NCBI GenBank assembly: GCA_003254905.1
Contig: QANU01032482.1
Coordinates: 1 to 64,000, forward strand
DNA length: 64,000 nt
From: Nissolia schottii
Taxonomy: Eukaryota > Streptophyta > Magnoliopsida > Fabales > Fabaceae
Reading direction: 5' to 3'
Shown: positions 9,598 to 25,387 of the stretch, piece by piece
How positions within the stretch are numbered: the first letter of the stretch is position 1
How the letters are laid out: each line of letters opens with the position of its first letter
Notes under the pieces: generated by a model
What the model was told of the DNA's origin: nothing
Databases searched by the model: none
Seen by the model: the letters and a program-made list of their open reading frames with translations, nothing else
Position numbers and translations under genes: made by a program

Positions 9598-9950
9598 ATA
9601 AAAATTAAAATTATGACTTTGACTTCCGAAAAGTTTTTTAGAAAAATATCATAAATATTATTATTTTTTTATTTGTCCATCTTTCTATTTTTGTATTTTC
9701 ACAATTATTTGTCCACTTTCTAAATTTATACCACATTAAATATTTTATTTTATACTATATCCCTATTAAAAAATATTATCTCTCATGTTTATACACTACT
9801 AATAATTTTAACTACCTTTATTAACTCTATATTAATTAAAGACAATTGTATAAAGCACTATCAAATTTTTCTTACTTTCATGTTTTTCAATCATTTTCTT
9901 AATACCTGCAATCAACACAAAGTGAACACTAAAAAACAACGAAGGGAGTA
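9598..9950. mobile_element. Possible MITE, one end recognised
   Basis: An A/T-rich stretch ends at 9941-9950 with GAAGGGAGTA, the inverted form of the TACTCCCTTC-type terminus common on plant MITEs. The matching left end was not found, so the extent on the left is a guess. Confidence 0.35.
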
Positions 9951-10600
9951 TCATTCGAAGAAGTCCTTAGTCTCACCTCATGTGAAAGCAGAAAAAATAA
10001 CAATTACTCCCCTCTTCCCGCACCTTTCTCTCTCCTTTTTGTTTTTATGATTTTGCTTATATACGTAGAGCAATTGTTAAGGAATTAATAATAAAAAGTT
10101 TAAGAGTTTTTTAATACATTCAATGTGTTAAAGTTTTAAAGAGAATATATCTTTTTAATAAGAAATTTCTATTATTTATTGAGTTTAATTTCTATCAACT
10201 GACCGTATAAAGTTTTTTATACTCTTATCTAATCAAATCTCTTGATATATATGACTATTGAAAGAGTGAGAGAAAATGTCAATCGCTTATGCTAATGTGA
10301 CAAAATTTGATTGGTTAACAATTTTTTTACACTGTTAGTAGATAAAAATTAAAATTTTTTATTTATTCCCTTGACCAGTAACTTTTTTTTTGGATATGTT
10401 GTTAAAACTTGTTAAACCATGAGCACTCCAATTTTATGTATTTCTATGATAAATTTTTTCCTTGACTTGTGACCATTAGATGCCAAAAAAAAAAAGTGAG
10501 ATCAATGATAGACAACCATCTGAACTCTGATGTTCAGTTTATGGTAGAACATTGTATAAGCTTCTCATAACAAAACCAAACGACCAAACAATAACACACT
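9951..10600. other. AT-rich spacer, nothing recognised
   Basis: Apart from a pyrimidine-rich patch near 10005-10040, this is A/T-rich DNA without an open frame, RNA gene or clear repeat boundary. Confidence 0.5.
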
Positions 10601-10605
10601 GAAGT

Positions 10606-10897
10606 TGTTGGTGATAGGCGAAACACAGAATTTGTAGTGAACAATGAAAGAAACGAAAAATGACATAGAAAATTTGTTCACGCAGTTCACCTAAATTGGC
10701 TACCTCTGCGACTGTAGAGCAGCTACAGTTCCTTCTTATTGAATCAGTTTTGGATGCAGAAAACAATAAGATACAAGGTTCCTCTTTCAGTCCTAGGTTA
10801 CAATTTTCAGAAGTAACTATTTATAGGGTAGCAACCAAACCCTATGAAATACCCAAAAAAAACCCCAAACCTAGAAAATGAGCCACAATTCTCAACA
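10606..10897 (-). repeat. 3' LTR of the Copia element
   Basis: 292-bp repeat that, on the minus strand, begins TGTTGAGAAT and ends CACCAACA. It pairs with 14898-15189. Confidence 0.95.
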
Positions 10898-13800
10898 ATC
10901 TCCACCTTGGCGAATTCTCCAGCCCTTGTGAAGTGCTCTTGGTTTGATCCTGGGGATTTGGGACTCCGTTCTTCAACACTGAGTAATGTGCAACAAATCC
11001 AAGCAATGCTTGAACTTGTCACTAGTGACTGGCTTGGCCAATATATCAGCTGCATTCTCTGAAGTGTGAACCTTCTTGAGTATTACCTGCTTGGACACCA
11101 CCAACTCCCTGATCTTGTGGAACTTCACCTCAATGTGCTTGGTTCTAGCATGATACACTTGGTTATGTGCCAAGTAGATAGCCCCTTGACTATCACAAAA
11201 CAGCTGAACTCCACCTTGCTCAACACCCAACTCCTTAACTAGTCCTGTAACCCATAATGCTTCCTTTGCAGCTTCAGCTACTGCCATGTACTCTGTCTCA
11301 GTTGTAGACATCGCCACTAGAGGTTGAACTGACGACTTCCAGCAAATTGGTCCACCTGCAAGTGTAAAGACATACCCTGTAGTAGACCTCCTGTCATCCA
11401 GATCACCTGCATAGTCAGAATCCACATAGCCCACAACTGTTGGAACATGTGTTCCCCCGCTGAACATGATACCTCTATCCACTGTACCCTTCAAGTACCT
11501 CAAGATCCACTTGAATGCCTCCCAATGCTGCTTCCCCGGCTTGGACATGAACTTGCACACTTGACTAATAGCATGTGCCAAATCCGGTCTTGTACAAACC
11601 ATAACATACATCAAACATCCAATAGCACTAGCATAAGGAATTTTCGACATACCTTCTAGCTCTGCCTCAGTCTTCGGACATTGTTCCAAAGACAACTTGA
11701 AATGATTGGCCAGTGGAGTGCTTACCGGCTTCGCTTTGCTCATGTAAAATCTGTCTAGGACACCTTCAACATAGCTCTTTTGAGATAGCCATAGCTTCCT
11801 AGCTCCTCCGTCCCTATGAATTTCCATCCCAAGAATCTTCTTGGCAGCTCCCAAATCTTTCATATCAAATTCATTACCGAGCATGACCTTCAAATCATTT
11901 ACATCATGTAAATGATTAGCAGCAATCAGCATATCATCAACATACAATAGCAGAAAAATATTAGAGCCATCATCAAGGTTCCTCACCCACACAACAGTCA
12001 TTCTCACATCTTCTATACCCAATCTTCAGCATGTAGGAGTCAAACCGCTTGTACCATTGCCTCGACGATTGCTTCAAACCATACAAGGACCTTTTCAACT
12101 TGCAAACAAGTCCCTACCTGGTGTCATTGAACCCCTCTGGCTGCTCCATATAAATCTGTTCATCTAAATTCCCATGGAGGAAAGTTGTCTTGACATCCAT
12201 CTGCTCCAAGTGCATATCTCTACTCGCTACCAAAGCCAATACTGCCCGGATAGAAGTGTGCCTAAGATCTCATCATAATCAATCCCCTTCTGCTGTAAGT
12301 ACCCCTTTGTTATAAATCGAGCCTTGAACTTTTCCCCTTCTTTTTCTGATAATGCTGGCTTCTTTTTGTAGACCCACCTGCAACCAATAGCCTTCTTTCC
12401 TGGTGGCAGTTGAACGACATCCCATGTCTCATTCTTCTTCATTGACTCCATCTTCTCCACCATAGCACCCATCCATCTATACTTTTCTGGGCTAGACATT
12501 GCCTCACGAAAAGTGGAAGGATCCCCTGCACTAGTAAGAAGAGCATAAGCAGCCAAATCCTCAAACCCATACTTGGTTGGAGGAGTAATACGACGCCGCT
12601 CCCTGTCACGAACAAGACTGTACTCGTGCACTCCACCTGAATCTGGCACCCCTTGTGCGCTAGTGCCTGGTTTATCATGTGGTTGTTCTACAATCGAACT
12701 GGGGCTCACAGATGGCCCATCAAGCTCCACCTGAATCTTGTCCCCCCTCCTGGACTCTCCAATATCTGTTTCTGGCATAACTGACATCTGTAGCTTGTTC
12801 AACATGGACTGTTCATCAAACACAACATCCCTGCTGACCACAATCTTTTTGTTTATAGGATCCCACAACCTGAACCCCTTCACACCTTTATTATATCCAA
12901 TAAAGACACATTCTTGTGACTTGGGATCAAGCTTTGATCTATCCTCACTAGAAATATGAGCATATGCAGGACAACCAAAAATCCTTAAATGATTGAGATC
13001 AATATGATTACTTGTCCAAACCTCTTCTGCAACCTTTCCATCCAGTGAAGCCCGTGGCGATCTGTTGACCAAATAGCATGCCATATCAACAGCAGCTGAC
13101 CAAAAACCTTTTGAAAGACCAACATTCAAAGACTTATTCATCCTTTCTGCTAAGCCATTTTGCTGTGGCGTCTTCCTCACAAAAAAGTGCCTCTGAATCC
13201 CATTCTTTGCACAGAACTCCATGAATTTCCTGTTAGTGTACTCTGTGCCATTATCAGACCGCAAATACTTGATTTTTTGCTCTATTTGGGTTTCTACCTC
13301 AGCTTTCCATAGCTTGAACTTGGCAAAAACCTCGGATTTATATTTCAAAAAATAAACCCACATCTTGCGACTAAAATCATCAATGAATGTCACATAATAC
13401 CTGGAACCCCCAATGGAGGGCACCTTTGTTGGCCCCCAAACATCAGAATGGACATAGTCTAGGATTCCCTTTGTGTTATGCTTGCCAGTCTTAAAACTCA
13501 CCCTACATTGTTTCCCAAGATAACAATATTTGCACAATCCAATTGTGCAACTGCGTACTACCACCAGCAAGTTCCTCTTATGCAGTGTCATCATACCTTT
13601 TTCACCAATATGACCCAAGCGCATATGCCACAGTTGGGTTGCATCATTATCAATTTCAACTAATGCAGCATCACCCACAACTGTGTTCCCCAACAGTTTG
13701 TAAATATTCCCTGCAGTCCTCTTTGCTTTCATCATAGTCATTGCACCCTTGCTCACCTTCAAAATATCCCTATCTCCATCAGACCGGAATGAGTAACCAT

Positions 13801-14897
13801 TCGCTTGGGGAGTTCCAAGATATATTAAATTCTTCTTCAATTCAGGAACGAAACGCACCTCACCCAATACATGCACACTACCATCATCCAATGCAATTTT
13901 AATTTGCCCAATTCCAGTGATTTGACAAGACTTATCATCACCTAAATAAACAACACCAAAATCACCTAAACTGAATGACATAAACTAGTCTCGGCGCGGC
14001 GTCATATGGTAAGAGCACCCAGAATCAAGAATCCATGCACCGGTGCACTTTACTGATGAAACACAAAGTAAATCATCTGCACTGCAAGAACCATCAGACT
14101 GAACCACATTTACTGAATTACTACCACCACCTCTGTTTGGACAAACCCTTTTCCAATGACCAACCTGTTTGTGGCGGTAACACTCCGATGTCAATCTATC
14201 CTTCGACTTAAACCTCTTCTTTTTCCCAGAAGTTGTTGCCTTATCCTTGTCTCGGCCATGTTCTGCAGCCTCTTTAACAAACAGACCTTCACCCAGACTA
14301 CCTCCACCTTCCTCTGCACCGTTGCGACGTTGTGCGTGTTGCAAAAGGGTAGATGAAATTGAATCCAGCGTGACAGAATCCTTACCGTAAGAGAGAGTGG
14401 TCACCAATTGATCGTAGGAACTCGGTAAGGAGCACAACAAAACGATTGCCTGTGCCTCGGAGTCGATCTTCACACCGAGTCTCGACAGTTTGGCGGCGTT
14501 TTTATGGAACCCCGTTACGTGAGCCTGCAAATCGGCCCCCTCCTGCATCTTCAGGCTGTAAAAACGTTGTTGTGCGCACACCTTACTCATCAGCGTCTTG
14601 GACATGTACTGTTTCTCCAATTTCTCCCAAACCTCCTTCAGAGTCGTCACGTCCAGGATGTGATTCATCACGTCGTCGGTGACACAAAGTCTTATCAATC
14701 CCGCGGCCTTCGCTTGCATCTCTGCCCAGTCGGAAGCATTGACATCTTCCGGTTTCTCGTCGCACAACGCCTTCTGTAATCCCTGTTGCACCAACAGATC
14801 CTTGATCCGTACCTGCCACAATCCAAAATTGCCGGTTTCATCGACCGCGTCACATCGAATTTCGGCCCTACGGAATTGGACGTCATCTGATACCAAT

Positions 14898-15189
14898 TGT
14901 TGGTGATAGGCGAAACACAGGATTTGTAGTGAACAATGAAAGAAGACACAAATGACACAGAAAATTTGTTCACGCAGTTCACCCAAATTGGCTACCTCTG
15001 CGACTGTTTAGCAGCTACAGTTCCTTCTTATTGAATCAGTTTTGGATGCAGAAAACAATAAGATACAAGGTTCCTCTTTCAGTCCTAGGTTACAATTTCC
15101 AGAAGTAACTATTTATAGGGTAGCAACCAAACCCTATGAAATACCCAAAAAAAACCCCAAACCTAGAAAATGAGCCACAATTCTCAATA
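14898..15189 (-). repeat. 5' LTR of the Copia element
   Basis: 292-bp partner of 10606-10897. The tRNA-Met-type primer-binding site lies directly inside it at about 14886-14897. Confidence 0.95.
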
Positions 15190-15194
15190 GAAGT

Positions 15195-16101
15195 CTACAT
15201 TGTTGCTCTCTACTTCTTGTCCATGAAAACTTACCATCCGTTTAATGTTTGACAGGCCTTTAGTTCATTTAAGCCGAGCTAGTTGCCCTTCGCCGCCAAA
15301 CCAAGCATGAACAAGAAAAGAGGAAAAGAGCAGGAATATCAATCCAAATCAATGTTCAAAAACCATATTATCAGGGAAGCGGATCAACCAGAAAAGAAAA
15401 AAAAAAGAAGAATTCTCAATCCTTATGATGATGCAGAAGATTGAAGCCAACCAATCTGCAATGTAATTTCCCCCGTACTCCTTCATATGAGTAGGAGTAG
15501 CAGAAATGAACAATAACAAACGTACTGAAGAGGCCTCATCATATGAAAGAAACAATTATCCTGAATGGATGAAGGTTAAAGAAGGATAATTAATTAATCA
15601 ATTACCTAGGGGTAGATGCTTTATGCTTTCACTCTGGCTGGCCTATCTAAAGACCCAAATTTGAGAAATTATTTTCCATTTGCTCTGCTTCCTTCTGTCG
15701 TTTTCCTCTTCCTCAGTAATCAACTAATTATAAGGAAGCTAGATTTTAGGCCCTGATTTGCTACAGCTTGCACGTTCATAAACAAAGGGAGGGCGCTCTA
15801 CTTGAATAACCTCATCATTTCTCTGCCGCTTATTCTTTGATTTCGCAGCTTTGATGTTTAAATTCCTCTTCTTCATTTCTTTATATTCAAATATGACTGA
15901 GCTTTAAATGTGTGATACCAGCTCCTGTTTTCGCAAAATGACAATGTACCAGAGAGATATAGATTAGCCAAAGATGTCCTAGTTTTGAGCGTTGAATCGT
16001 GTCCAGTTCTAAATGAAGTGGCATATGGAAGCATTCTTCGGTGTGTTCACTTTCAAAAGAAAGATAGAAATTGTTGGCTTCAAAACAATTCCTAAAACAA
16101 G
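15195..16101. other. Spacer, nothing recognised
   Basis: About 900 bp of unique-looking, moderately A/T-rich sequence between two Copia elements. Short open frames show no recognisable protein. Confidence 0.5.
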
Positions 16102-17260
16102 TGATGACAAACATTGTGTGAAATCTCTAATGAGTTTGTGTAAGTGTTTTAGATTTGTCTAAATAGCATAGACCCAACACAAGCTAAACAAAGAAATTTG
16201 TCCACCACGATCCTTGACCGACGAATGAATTAAAAATAAAGAAAAGGATTGACCCAAATATGTCACAGCAAAACAGATTTGCTGCTGCTATAAAAACCAT
16301 TATGTTTCTCCTTCCCTCACGGACCTTGAAGCAGAAGAAGCCCATTTGAATACAAAAGAAAAATGCCAGGAAAGACAATCACATATACAAAGGAAAGGAA
16401 TGAGTAAGCAAGAAGGCTACATCTCTTTCAAGAAGAACCAGCGGTAGACTTTTTAAGACAACTCATACAAGGACAAGGACAAATCTAAGCAAAGGAAGAA
16501 TCATAAATCAATGAAGAATGGACAGCTAAGCAACAAGGATGACACCTTACAACGTTCAGAAAGTTGCAACATTCAGATTTCATCCTTATTCTCGTTTAAA
16601 TAGCCAAGAGCAAGAAGAGGATCATTCAGAAAAAAAAAGTGTGTTCAGAACCCAAGCTAGAGCTGCAAGCTATTTCATCTTCTTTCTTTTTCTCAAATCA
16701 TCAATCTAAAAAAACACTTGTTCAAATTTGTAGAAGAGCTAATATGCTCATATGTTTGTTTCTGGTTAGAGTGAAAAGACAAGAGTGAGTCATTGAGAGA
16801 TTTTTGCAAAACCCTAGATCATTCTTTGTGTCTTTTTTGTTTGAGAGTTCTGAGAAAAGGCTATGGATTAGTGTTTTGAAAAAGCCATTTGCATTTGAGA
16901 GGTTTTTGTGAGTGTTTGTATTTAGGAGATCTTGAGTGCTTGAGATACTCTTTTCGGCATTGGTGTTTGTAAAAGAAATTCATCATTGAAGAATAACTCA
17001 CCACTTGTGGTAGGGACTGGATGTAGATTCCACATTGGAATTGAACTAGAATAAACCTTCTGTGTGGTTATCTCTTCCCTTATTTTGTGCTTTTGATTCA
17101 GTTTTCTGCTTTAACTTATCTTTTAGAAACTCAAAGATCTTGATGATCTTGTCTCCCTGAGTTTCAAGAGATTTTCGAACTGACAGAAAAAGTTTTTTAA
17201 GTGTGCAGAAATTAATAGCTTCAATTCAACCCCTTTTCTCTAAGCCATCTTGAACCATCA
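16102..17260 (+). repeat. Probable 5' LTR of a second Copia element
   Basis: The right end (AACCATCA) is followed two bases later by TGATATCAGAGC, a slightly changed tRNA-Met primer-binding site, which fixes the LTR end at 17260. The left end at TGATGACAAAC is inferred from the short terminal inverted match TGATG/CATCA. No partner LTR is in the window. Confidence 0.65.
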
Positions 17261-18660
17261 ATTGATATCAGAGCATGGTTTTAACAAATCAACCTTAACA
17301 ACGTGGAGAAAAGATCCAAATAGTGTTTGGACTAAGGGTGTCAAAATAGGCCCGGTCCGTTTATCCGGTTAAATGGACGGACTTTACATGCAAAAAATAG
17401 GCCTGCGAAAATTTGAAAAAAATTGGACTGGCCCGTTTAGGTCCGGCTCGTTTGGCCCACAGACTAGCCCGTGAGCCCGTGAAATTTTTTTAATTTTTTA
17501 AATAATTCTTTTTGTATTTTTTGAATTTTTTTTGATTTTTTTGAATTTTTGAATTTTTTTTAAAAAAATAAACGGGCTAGCGGGCGGCTTGTTTAGGCCC
17601 GCGGACCGACCATAAACGAGCCGGACCCTAAAAATACATATTTTTTGCCCGAACTAGTCCAATGCAACCTTGCTGAAGGGCAATCCATTGCTCAACCACC
17701 ATCCTTCAATGGATCAAACTATCCATACTGGAAGGAAAGAATGAGAATATTCATTCAACTAACTGACTACGACATCGGGAAAACCATCACCAGAGGACCT
17801 ACCATACCTATGAAGACAATCAATGAAGATGGAAGGGATAGAAAAATGCCAAAAACTGAAGATGAATGGACAACAAAGAAAAAAAAAGAAAATTGAAACA
17901 AATGCCAAAGTCATCAACCTAATGTTGTGTGCCATTAGTTTTGAAGAATATCACAAAGTATCAAGATGCACAATAGCAAAAGAAATATGGGATAAGCTTC
18001 AAATAACTCATGAAAGAACAAAACAAATCAAGAAAAACAAGATTGACATGTTCACATAAGAGTATGAACTATTCAAGATGAGGGAGAATGAAAACATTAA
18101 TGAAATGTTCGAGAGGTTTGTTGTTATCATTAACAACCTAGGCATGGCTGGAAAAACCTTTCCTGCTGAAGAACTAGTAAGAAAAATACTAAGGAGTCTT
18201 ACTAATCAATGAACTTCCAAGATTGTTGTCATTCAAGAAGGAAGACATATTGAAACTCTTACCTATAATGAGCTAAGAATTGCCTATGAAACCATCCACC
18301 CCAAAAGCAACAAAAAGAAAAAAAGGAGATTTCTCTAAAAACCAAAATTATAGAATAAGCAAAATATGATTTAGACATGGATATACTTGATGATGATGAG
18401 TTTAGTCTATTCACAAGAAGAATGGCTAGGCTTTAGAACAAAAGAGGAAACAACAAGAGAACAAGTGGAACCAGAAAAGAAGCAAATAGAGCTGACTTCA
18501 AAAATGATGTTATTTGTCACTACTGCAAATAAAAGGGACACTTCAAAAGAAAATGCCCACTTCTTCAACAAAAAATATGGAGGAAGAAAGGCAAAAGGAA
18601 AAAAGGGACTCCTATTAACTTGGGAATGAAAGCAAATGCTAAAAAGTAAATTTGTTTCTA
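17261..18660 (+). mobile_element. Copia gag region relic, 3' part of element missing
   Basis: Fossil gag of the UBN2 type: text such as PPSFNGSNYPYWKERMRIFI, later AKEIWDKLQITHE and VVIINNLGM, and a CCHC-like zinc knuckle near 18515-18550. It belongs with the LTR at 16102-17260. Several breaks are present, and no protease, integrase or reverse transcriptase follows. A hAT-like insertion sits between the primer-binding site and gag. Confidence 0.85.
17333..17642 (+). mobile_element. hAT-like element fragment inserted in Copia leader
   Basis: Starts TAAGGGTGTCAAAATAGGCC and closely matches, over the first 150 bp or so, the inverted right end of the element at 53027-53896. GGCCCG-type repeats are typical of this family. 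The right terminus is not recognisable, so the copy is truncated or rearranged. Confidence 0.75.
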
Positions 18661-18674
18661 TCTGCAATGTATGC

Positions 18675-19765
18675 TAGCCTCTGGTAGAAGGGCGTGAGGA
18701 GAGATGTCTCTCGATCCTCGATTCAAGGGACTGCAAGCTCGACCTTACTTCACCAGGATAAATCCTCGCGGTTTCGGGTATGCTAAAACCTAGATACTGT
18801 ATATCTTAGGGTACGCACACCCTTAATCTGAATAGAATTAAATGTAATTGCAGGGATGCTGACCCTATATAATACTGAATATAATATGTGGGGACGCTGA
18901 CCCCTAGGGGGGACGCTGACCCCATATACTAGTGAATATATATGTACGTTAACTGAGTTGAGTCCTCTACTCTAAGGCATGTTGTTTATGAAGTCTTTTA
19001 GTTTGGGTGAGCTAGATTGATTACCATAGTTGTTAGATAATTATCTTACTGTTAATGGAAGGTAGTATCCTAGCCAGTTTATGCTTTAGTCTTGTTTCTC
19101 ATCCAGCACTAAGGATTGTAGTCTTGTGCTTAGGGAGGTTCCTAGGAAAGAGATGTGTGTCACAATGGACAGCTTAAGTACCAAGTCTTTCCTAGCGAGA
19201 TCCTTCCCTTAGCTAGGAACCTCCCTTAACCGGAGTCTTTATTAGGGTTTGTTATTTAAGCCTAACCAAACAATTCTAAAATTCTATAAATAGAGGGATC
19301 TGGGGACAAATCAAGGGGTGATTCATTGATTACCAAATACTCACAAGTCCCCTGACGACAACAGCAGTACGTGAAAACCCAATGTATGACATCTCTCTTT
19401 ACTTTTCTGCATTTTGCTTCTTGTTTCAGTAGGAGTAGTTCTTAGTTCCTAGTTCTTTAATATCACTTGTACACTCCTTTGCTTTCGCAAGGAAATTGTA
19501 TTTTAGAATCACCCTTCTGTGATTATAAATAAAGTATTTCAATTTCACTTATCCACTGCTTGCATTCTAAAATCAAGCTTTGTTCTTTACCAATAACTCA
19601 TAATCGCTTGTCCCGCCTTAAAACAATCTTTTACGTTTGCGCCAAGTAATTCCCTGGAATTATTTCATGTAAAACAGTTAATAAACCTTATCAACTTATC
19701 TAAGCATGGGTTAGAATGATTATCTAATTATGGGTTGTCAATCTTATCTAGGTGCCACAATGTTT
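18675..19765. mobile_element. LTR-like relic related to sequences at 31.5 kb and 60 kb
   Basis: Bases 18680-18800 match, inverted, about 31560-31720. Bases 19110-19250 match 60390-60530. A short GGGGACGCTGACCCC tandem lies at 18888-18935, and a TATA-like TATAAATAGAGG near 19284. The mix of shared blocks and promoter-like sequence suggests a Ty3/Gypsy LTR, probably chromovirus type. Exact ends are not visible. Confidence 0.5.
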
Positions 19766-20190
19766 AACTCAATCTTTGACCAAGATTTGACAAAGTTTGA
19801 GTTAACAAATATCTAACAAAAATGAACATCAAGAGCCTCTTTGATGTACTAGAGCTTGTAGTTGACAATATCTTTGCACAAATTTCATCCTATTAAGCTT
19901 AAGCTATTTAAGACGGACGAATGATGTAGAAGTGAGACAGATTTAATGGAGACACATCACCACCTTACCTCAATTGTCTCCATTAGAAATCTTACACGAG
20001 GAACTAACTTGTTATCCTTTAATTTGTCAAAAATCAATTTGGCTAATTTTTTTTAAGAAGACTAATTTGGTGGACTTCAAATTCTAAAGAGAATGATATG
20101 AGGTATTGCACAAACATTAAATATAAATCTAAATTAATGTAACATTACCTTTTATTTAATAAAAATGGTTAAATCTCTCCCGTTTGATAA
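19766..20190. other. AT-rich spacer, nothing recognised
   Basis: No open frame, repeat end or RNA gene could be supported here. Confidence 0.45.
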
Positions 20191-20194
20191 ATAT

Positions 20195-20872
20195 TTCTAT
20201 GGCCCACTAACCCGGACCGGCCCGAATTCGGGCCGAATTGGACTCGATGTTAATTGGACCCGATTTTAAACAAGTCTAAAAATAATCCGATTTTAATTCA
20301 TACTAGGTTCGAGTTTAGTCTTGGGTCACTAGACCTGACCCCTTGCACTACTATTATGCATTTTTTTTTCCTTCCCATCCCATAGCCCAACCCAATTTCA
20401 CTCTCACTCAGCCCAATTTCACTGATGAGCCCAATTTCAACCATGTCTATTGTAATTAAACCATGTCTATTTTCGGTGTTTAAAAATCTATTGTTGTGCA
20501 CTTATTATTATTATTTTTTGTTTATGTTTCATTAAAATTATGAAAGTTTGAATGGGAATGCTAAGGTTATAAATTTTATCTCATTTTGTTGTAGTGTTTG
20601 AAATTATGAGTGTTTAGTTAGGAAAGATAGTGTTTAGTTTGCAATTTTTTTAACTTTATTTTTTAATGGATGTTATTTTTTATTTTGAAGTTTGAGATAG
20701 CTTTGACCCGTTTTAGGTCCGGTCCAAACCTGGGTTTTAACTCGGCCCAAAGATAATCGGGTCTATCAGGTTTAGGGTTGGGACCGAGTCCTCAAAATTG
20801 ATCCGGTCTAAATATAGGGTCGAGTTCGGGTAAAGGCTAATCTGGCGCAACCCGACCCATGTACACCCCTAG
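20195..20872. mobile_element. hAT-like relic rich in GGCCCG/CCCGA motifs
   Basis: The right end reads CATGTACACCCCTAG, the inverted form of the CTAGGGGTGTACATG terminus common in plant hAT-type non-autonomous elements. Near both ends the sequence has GGACCGG/CCCGAATTCGGGCC-like motifs. The left end and target repeat were not resolved. Confidence 0.5.
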
Positions 20873-20997
20873 CTAGAATGTATGGACCATGATGCTCACC
20901 AACTTAAATTCAAAAACCCTCACTCTTTTGTCTTACTACCACTTCATCTTCCATTCGCATGGGAGAGGAAGGTGATTGTCCAAAAAAAAGAAAGAGT

Positions 20998-21411
20998 AGG
21001 AATGACAATAGGGTGGGGTGGGGTGGAGTGGGGGCAAAAAGTAACTACATTAATCAAATTAATCAATTAACAAACACATGATACAAATAAGAGAATTAAA
21101 TCCAACATTCAAACCTCTTAAAATTAAATCCCAACTAAAATTAATTTTTCTTTACTAATATTACTATATTTCTAAGGTTTTATTTAAGGTTATAAATTTT
21201 TTAAATTTATATGACTATAATTAATTTAAACATTTTATATATTGAGTACACGTAAATATGGGGAAGTCACCTTGCATCTTTCCCATTTAAAAAGCGAATA
21301 TTGAAAATATCCATTCCATTACTTGCGAAAAAAAACTTTCTCCCATATCCACTCCATTATGGGTATTACCCATGGATATTCTAAAGTGTCGATAAAATTG
21401 TCGAGCCTAAT
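20998..21411. mobile_element. Small hAT-like element upstream of RABA1
   Basis: The left end AGGAATGACAAT and the inverted right end AGGCTCGACAAT match at 9 of 12 positions. The left side has GGGGTGGGGTGG repeats and the right side a TATGGGTATTACCCATGG palindrome. A related fragment lies at 46764-46985. No matching target duplication was found, so the boundaries are tentative. Confidence 0.45.
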
Positions 21412-21535
21412 TTAGAGGGCAGAACTTAGAACAGGAAAAAAAAACTCAACCAAAAATCCAAAAAACTCAAAACCAATCCCGAAATTCCAATTCACCAAAC
21501 CAGCCCGAAATTCCCTCCCTCCTTTACCGTCTTTT

Positions 21536-24380
<2,845 letters not shown>

Positions 24381-25387
24381 ATGGTTCATCGGTGGCGGGT
24401 GGTTTTCATAGCCTGTGCCGTCTTGTAAATGCTTGCTTACACGTGAATTGCGGTATCATCTTGTAGAAAAAGGCTAGGCTTACATATTGTTTTCGATTTT
24501 GTTAACAAGCATCCACATGCAGGATTTATGTTTGGTAAAACTATCATTCTAGAAACGTATTTGAAACAAATTGATTTACCCAAGTTTGCATAGGTCAAGT
24601 TTTATTTGCAGGATCTTGATATTTGCTATGCTCCAATACGGTGCAGCTAGTAAAAGTTTGAATCTCTTTTAAGAATTACGTTTCAAAGCATGGAAGATCT
24701 TGTGGTTAGTTTTGTTAGAAGGGTAGTACGGAGGTTACAAATGAAAATCTTATTCGCAGTTTTACCTATAGATTGCGGAACTCTCTATTCTTATAGCTGT
24801 TAATCCCAATTTTGAGGATAATATACTGATGCTAACAGTAAAGAGACATCGGAAAATAATTCGTGTGAGAATACCAATTAACTCATACTTTTATAATTCA
24901 GACCCAAAAAAAAAAAAAAACTTCTATAATTGAATAAGTTGAACTTGAAAGGATATTTTGCAATCTTAACAAAAGAAGAAATTAAGAGACGCCTCCAAAT
25001 TCAACTCAATACCATATGATGAAATTAGAATAAAAGAAAAATTACTATGATGAAAATGTAGTGGTGGCATGGATAAGATCCTTATATGTCCCGGGACATG
25101 TCTGCTAATGTGATGCACGTGGTTTGATCCCTTGATTAATGTACAAAACAAGAAAAATAATGGACGGATCAAATTCTACACAAGTGGCAGGCTGCTAAGA
25201 GGTATTTATTCATTGAAATATACAAAAACAAGAAAAAAAGAAATCCATGAATGGTAAAATAATTTATTTCCTTATATCTTAAATATTTTTTTAATAGCGC
25301 ACGATTTTCAGGCCGTGAATATTATAATATGATCCCCTATGCAAGCAAAGCTAAACAAAACGAAAAAGGGTGGGTCCCATCCGTGTG
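24381..25387. other. Convergent intergenic region between RABA1 and WRKY
   Basis: Holds the 3' ends of both genes. The first 200-300 bp is the likely RABA1 3' UTR. The rest is A/T-rich with no gene or repeat recognised. Confidence 0.6.

Larger units (their letters stand above)
10606..15189 (-). mobile_element. Ty1/Copia LTR retrotransposon, structurally complete, TSD GAAGT
   Basis: Minus-strand fossil element of 4584 bp. Both LTRs are 292 bp (10606-10897 and 14898-15189), and GAAGT flanks the element at 10601-10605 and 15190-15194. A primer-binding site of initiator-Met tRNA type (ATTGGTATCAGA on the minus strand) lies beside the 5' LTR, and a purine tract (CCAAGGTGGAGAT) beside the 3' LTR. 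Parts in minus-strand order: gag with UBN2-type text and a CCHC knuckle, protease (DSGCS), integrase, reverse transcriptase (YVDD) and RNase H. The LTRs differ at about 11 of 292 positions by eye, suggesting roughly 1.5-3 million years under common plant rates. The coding region is broken, with about three breaks. Confidence 0.95.
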
